Assembly: GCA_019057355.1 (NCBI GenBank)
Contig: DXJM01000382.1
Location: 1 to 11,154 of the forward strand
Length of the DNA: 11,154 bases
Direction of reading: 5' to 3'
From: Promethearchaeota archaeon
Lineage (GTDB): Archaea; Asgardarchaeota; Lokiarchaeia; Sigyniarchaeales; SOKP01
Part shown: positions 7,782 to 11,154 of the stretch, in pieces
How positions within the stretch are numbered: position 1 is the stretch's first letter
How the letters are laid out: every line of letters starts with the position of its first letter
Notes under the pieces: generated by a model
Told to the model about the DNA's origin: nothing
What the model saw: the letters and a program-made list of their open reading frames with translations, nothing else
The model's database searches: none
Position numbers and translations under genes: made by a program

Positions 7782-9867
7782 TTGCAAAAAAATAAATGGA
7801 TTATCACGTCCGCATGGCCCTATGTGAATGCGATTTAAGGAAAGCACGTCGCTTACTCACGCAATACCACACTTAGGGAACATGATTGGAAGTGTTTTAT
7901 CAGCAGATGTGTTTGCACGATACCAACGTTTGAAAGGAAATGATGTTGTATTCGTGTCAGGTTCCGACACTCACGGTACTCCCGTGGCTGTTGCCGCGAA
8001 AAAACTCAACGTGGATGCCGAAGAATTGGCGATGAAAAATCACGAGATCATCAAAAAGTTATTTCAAAAATGGAACATCTCCTATGATAATTATACCCAC
8101 ACGCATAATCCCACCCATCAACAATTCGTGCAAGATTTTTACCTTGATATTCAGAATAATGGCTACATTCTCGAGAAAGAAATCGAAACTCTCTATTGCG
8201 AACACGATAACTTATATCTCCCTGATAGATTTGTTGAAGGAGAATGTCCTTATTGTGGGGATAAAAATGCTCGTGGAGATCAGTGCGATAAATGTCAAAA
8301 ATTACTAACACCCTTAGAATTGAAGAATCCACATTGCGTCATCTGTAATAATTCTCCCGAAATAAAAAAAACCACGCACTGGTACATGAATTTTCCGAAA
8401 TTACAAGAAGAATTAGGGACTCTCATTGAGGAAAATTCAATAATACCCTCAAATGCAAGAACTGTTTGTTTAAATAGTATCGATGAAGGACTGCCAGAGA
8501 GGGCAATAACTCGAGACTTGGAATGGGGAATTCCGGCTAAATTTAAGGGAGCAGGAAACAAGACCATATATGTCTGGTTTGAAGCGGTCTTGGGATATAT
8601 CTCTGCTGTTTTAGAATGGGCGCAAGAGATCATGAGAAAACCCGAGAAATTTGACTATTTCTGGAAGGATCAGAAGACAAAAACAGTATATTTCATTGGA
8701 AAGGACAATATCATATTCCACTTGATCGTGTTTCCGGGGTTATTGCTTGCGTATAATAAAGATAAATCGCAAAATGAAAAACTGGTATTGCCTTACAACG
8801 TTTCTTCCACTGAATTTTTGATGTACGAAAATGATAAATTTTCAAAATCGCGGGGCATAGGGATTTGGATTGATGAGGCATTAGAACTTGCCCCCGTCGA
8901 TTATTGGAGGTTTAGCTTGATTTATAACAGGCCTGAAAAATCAGATACCTCGTTTCTTTGGACAGAATTCGAAAATAATATTAAAATCTTAAATGATAAC
9001 ATCGGTAATTTTATTCACAGGACATTAACGTTTATAACCAATCATTTTGGAGGCATGATACCTCCTAAAATTAAAAATGATGAAATAGATGAATCATTTA
9101 TTAAAAAATTAAATTCCATTGGAGAACATGTTGGAACTTTATTGGATCAATTTGAATTAAAGAAAGCACTAAAAGAAATCGTGAATTTTGGCAAGGAAGG
9201 AAATATTTACTTGAATGAAAAAGCACCATGGCATTCAATTAAAGATGATAAAAAATCTGCAGGACATGTTTTTAATATCTGTGGTCAAGCGGTACATGCT
9301 CTTGCAATATTGCTCGCACCATTTATTCCAAGCACTTCCGAAAAAATCTTGGAATATCTTAATAGTTCCCAGAAATTAGGAGAATTATATTGGGATGACA
9401 TGAACGAAAATTCCTTGGATCTTGACCATAAAATTAACAAGCCAAACCCACTTTTTCAAAAATTAGATATAGTTGAAATGCAAAAAACTTTAAAAAAAAT
9501 AAAAGAAAATAAAAAACTCGTGATTAATATGGATAATGACATGAATACAATCTCTCATGAAGATTTTGCCAAGCTTGATATCAAGGTTGGACTGGTTGAA
9601 AATGTTGAAAAAATTCCTAATGCCGACAAGTTATTGAAGCTTACGGTTAATATAGGCACGGAAACGAGAACTTTAGTAGCAGGACTCGCTGAATATTACG
9701 ATAAGAAAGACTTAATCGGGAAAAAAGTAATCGTGCTGGTAAATTTAGAGCCTAAAAAGCTCAGGGGGGTTTTAAGCCACGGCATGCTCCTTGCCGCTGA
9801 TGACGGAAAGGTGGTATCATTCCTCACTCCTGAAAAAGACATCATTCCTGGTTCAAGAATCAGGTGA
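7782..9867 (+). CDS. metG: Methionyl-tRNA synthetase with C-terminal EMAPII-like domain, frame interrupted near N-terminus
   Basis: Class I aminoacyl-tRNA synthetase charging tRNA-Met. The long open frame runs from ATG 7828 (679 residues), but the conserved first strand is encoded upstream from TTG 7782 as MQKNKWIITSAWPYVNA, then meets TAA at 7836-7838. Deleting 31 nt joins it to AIPHLGNMIGSVL, giving about 684 residues. Numbering from ATG 7828: HIGH-type motif H15-L-G-N18; zinc-knuckle cysteines C140/C143, C153/C156, C170/C173; WFEAVLGYISA 250-260 in the methionine pocket region; KFSKS 337-341 (KMSKS loop); anticodon-side N390 and APW W468; a linker at about 540-575; and a C-terminal OB-fold tRNA-binding domain at about 578-679 (LDIKVGLVENVEKIPNADKL). 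Without the upstream residues the enzyme would lack its methionine-binding first strand. The rest is intact with no other damage. Its stop abuts the stop of the opposing gene. Confidence 0.9.
7828..7858 (+). other. 31-nt frame-breaking insertion in MetRS (candidate BHB intron)
   Basis: Between the codons for WPYVN and IPHLGN lie 31 extra bases that shift the frame and introduce TAA at 7836-7838. Because of short near-repeats (GCGAT at 7830-7834, GCAAT at 7861-7865) any 31-nt deletion beginning at 7828 through 7836 restores the same protein. With cuts after 7827 and 7858, the junctions show 3-nt bulges GAA (7826-7828) and TCA (7857-7859) around a perfect 4-bp helix TGCG:CGCA (7829-7832 with 7860-7863), the geometry of an archaeal splicing-endonuclease site. 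Flanking exon pairing CCCTA:TAGGG (7818-7822 with 7874-7878) and TGTG:CACA (7823-7826 with 7868-7871) could stabilise it. Inside, AAGC:GCTT (7842-7845 with 7851-7854) forms a small hairpin. The intron-side helix next to the bulge is missing, so any BHB would be of the relaxed type. Alternatives are ribosome bypassing, a mutation or an assembly error. Confidence 0.5.
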
Positions 9868-9870
9868 TCA
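9865..9870. other. Abutting convergent stop codons in one palindrome
   Basis: The hexamer TGATCA contains the TGA stop of MetRS on the plus strand and the TGA stop of the opposing gene on the minus strand, with no base between them. Neither gene has room for a 3' terminator outside the other's coding sequence, so their transcripts must overlap at the 3' ends. Confidence 0.9.
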
Positions 9871-11112
9871 CAGCTTCAAAGAAAAGATCGGGCTTAGTCT
9901 TGCCATATTTTCGCCCAAATTTAATTGAAGCGTTTTTAACACCACTTCTTTTCCCCTGTATTCATATTCCATTTGGCTAGGATCCCTGATTATTTTGTAT
10001 CTATTTGTATCAACCATCATCGAGCAAGAAAAATATTTTTGATATTTATACTCCAAAATCTGATGCACGTCCTTGATATCCGGAAATTTATAACCCCCTC
10101 CATGAGGAAGGATGTTAGCATTAAGTAAAGTATCTAATACCTCTAGATCTTTAGCCCTCTCCAAAAATCCTAAATTTTTGATGGTCAATTCCGATAAATT
10201 TTTTTTTCCCTTGAATAAATATGCGGAAATATCGGCTCTTAAGGTTATGGGAAATATGTTATTTTTGATCTTATTCGATGAGATGTCAGTACAATTAGAG
10301 CCTAAATACATGTTATTATAATCCTTTAAAAATTGGTGTGGCTGGTTGCAAATTATCTTACAATCTTCGCCAAATAGTTTTTTCGCAATCAGTTCTCTTT
10401 TTACCATTGAAAAATTAAGTGCCTTGTCTGTATAAGCGAGATATTCTTTAGCACTCTCGTCTACTAAAATATATTGCGTTCCAAACACTGTATGCTCTTT
10501 TATTGCCATATCTCTAAGAGTTTGGGACTTATCAAAATAAAATCCAATGCCATTAGTATCATCCCGGAGTTCAGGAGCGCTCCCGTGAATGATGAACATG
10601 TATGGAGGTAGATCGAGGTCGGAAAGAGGAAAAACCTTGAAGCAATTAATGAAGTGATTGCTTATTCCATAATCCCATTTCAGCGGAATGTTATCATGAT
10701 ATATTTCAATGTTCTTGAGCTCATCGATTTTTTTTATGAGCTCATAAGGACTCGGAGGCTCTTCCATTCCCCCTGCCAAAATTCCACATTGATTGGGCTT
10801 TGTATTTAAAAAAATAAGCTTTTGCGTTCCATCACCCCAACTTAACCTGCCCCCGTATCCTAAGCCCGAGTCCCACCGAATTAAATTTCTTGAAATGATC
10901 TCATCTGGAGAACTGATAAATAATGCTTTCGGTTCAAATCCATATTTTTCTTGAATCAAATGAAACTGGGCAAGCCCGTATTTCATATTTGCTTTGCATA
11001 ATTTTGAGGCACAATCATTAACCCCCGTCGAGAAAAGATATTCTCGTGCTCGGTCTAATAATTCACTTTTTGATAAAGACGATATCGAACTCGAGATGTT
11101 AGCTTGTCCCAT
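9868..11112 (-). CDS. Unrecognised 414-residue protein with RtcB-like Cys/His motif series
   Basis: I do not recognise this as a named family. It is a soluble protein without signal peptide or membrane segment. Five motifs occur in an order like the metal and GMP ligands of the tRNA-splicing ligase RtcB: C109 (KPNQCG; RtcB DxxC, though the Asp is missing), N152-H153 (GISNHF; RtcB GNHF), H176 (MFIIHGSAPEL; RtcB IHSGSRG), H259 (CNQPHQF; RtcB HN) and H337 (LPHGGGYKF; RtcB HGAGR). Intervals of 44, 23, 83 and 78 residues compare with about 105, 31, 95 and 75 in Pyrococcus RtcB (C98, H203, H234, H329, H404, from memory). The first interval is much shorter and the Arg after HGAG is absent, so the chemistry may differ. 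The N-terminal 60 residues resemble nothing I know. The start ATG has an A/T-rich TATA-like block about 25-35 nt upstream, suggesting a leaderless transcript. The coding call is firm; the RtcB link is tentative. Confidence 0.8.
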   Translation of the reverse strand: MGQANISSSISSLSKSELLDRAREYLFSTGVNDCASKLCKANMKYGLAQFHLIQEKYGFEPKALFISSPDEIISRNLIRWDSGLGYGGRLSWGDGTQKLIFLNTKPNQCGILAGGMEEPPSPYELIKKIDELKNIEIYHDNIPLKWDYGISNHFINCFKVFPLSDLDLPPYMFIIHGSAPELRDDTNGIGFYFDKSQTLRDMAIKEHTVFGTQYILVDESAKEYLAYTDKALNFSMVKRELIAKKLFGEDCKIICNQPHQFLKDYNNMYLGSNCTDISSNKIKNNIFPITLRADISAYLFKGKKNLSELTIKNLGFLERAKDLEVLDTLLNANILPHGGGYKFPDIKDVHQILEYKYQKYFSCSMMVDTNRYKIIRDPSQMEYEYRGKEVVLKTLQLNLGENMARLSPIFSLKL

Positions 11113-11135
11113 AATTGGAAGGATCGATCTTTAAT

Positions 11136-11146
11136 TTTTAATAAAT
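11136..11146 (-). promoter_or_regulatory. TATA-like element upstream of the RtcB-like gene
   Basis: On the minus strand ATTTATTAAAA lies 24-34 nt before the ATG at 11112, the spacing expected for a leaderless or nearly leaderless archaeal transcript. No Shine-Dalgarno sequence is seen before the start. The upstream region is cut by the window edge. Confidence 0.4.
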
Positions 11147-11154
11147 TATGTATC

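Noticed and set aside
7828..7860. ATG 7828 as the true MetRS start
   Set aside because: It would discard the conserved KWIITSAWPYVN strand encoded directly upstream and replace it with residues unlike any MetRS start (MRFKESTSLTH). I kept it only as the start of the long open frame.
7796..7876. 26-codon ORF starting at ATG 7796, overlapping the MetRS N-terminus in another frame
   Set aside because: Its product resembles nothing, and the conserved MetRS residues are encoded in the TTG 7782 frame over the same bases. A leaderless start from TATA 7764-7770 could use it, but there is no support.
8295..8633. Antisense open frames within MetRS
   Set aside because: They overlap conserved MetRS sequence on the opposite strand and look like codon-bias shadows.
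1..11154. tRNA/rRNA genes, CRISPR arrays, insertion sequences or integrase sites
   Set aside because: No cloverleaf, regularly spaced repeats, transposase or integrase motifs were seen on either strand; intergenic spaces are all below about 170 bp.

Overview
The window is A+T-rich, gene-dense and archaeal in style: TATA-like boxes sit close to start codons, Shine-Dalgarno sites are mostly absent, and leaders are short. The gene content points to an Asgard-type archaeon (Lokiarchaeia-like is my inference, no marker proves it). It holds a free-standing roadblock/LC7 protein, a protein built like the eukaryotic TFIIH subunit p44/Ssl1 (vWA plus tandem zinc fingers), a very large N-glycosylation-prone surface protein, and a MetRS fused to an EMAPII-like tRNA-binding domain.

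Layout: (1) 169-516 (+) roadblock/LC7 protein. (2) 533-4810 (-) 1425-residue single-pass surface protein with Ig/CARDB-like repeats and a cytoplasmic SAP/HeH-like domain; its 3' end converges on gene 1. (3) 4811-4951 divergent promoter region. (4) 4952-6322 (+) M20-family metallohydrolase. (5) 6471-7643 (+) p44/Ssl1-like vWA/double zinc-finger protein with its own TATA box. (6) 7782-9867 (+) methionyl-tRNA synthetase whose reading frame is broken near the N-terminus by a 31-nt insertion. (7) 9868-11112 (-) unrecognised 414-residue protein whose five spaced Cys/His motifs recall the RNA ligase RtcB; its stop codon abuts that of MetRS. There is no gene-free stretch above 300 bases, and no tRNA, rRNA, CRISPR or mobile element was seen.

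The strongest unexpected signal is in MetRS. The universally conserved start of the catalytic domain (KWIITSAWPYVN) is encoded just upstream of the long open frame, but 31 nt separate it from the continuation (AIPHLGN). Removing exactly 31 nt restores a complete protein. The junctions fold into a 3-nt bulge / 4-bp helix / 3-nt bulge arrangement as expected for an archaeal bulge-helix-bulge (BHB) intron, although the intron-side helix is missing. A spliced mRNA intron, translational bypassing, recent gene damage and an assembly error are the competing explanations. A possible RtcB-like protein (RtcB being the ligase that seals BHB splicing products) is encoded immediately next door, which is suggestive but may be coincidence.

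The genes do not form one operon or pathway. Each appears to be its own transcription unit: small-GTPase-linked regulation (roadblock), cell surface (membrane protein), peptide/amino-acid metabolism (M20), transcription/repair or ubiquitin-like function (p44-like) and translation/RNA processing (MetRS, RtcB-like).
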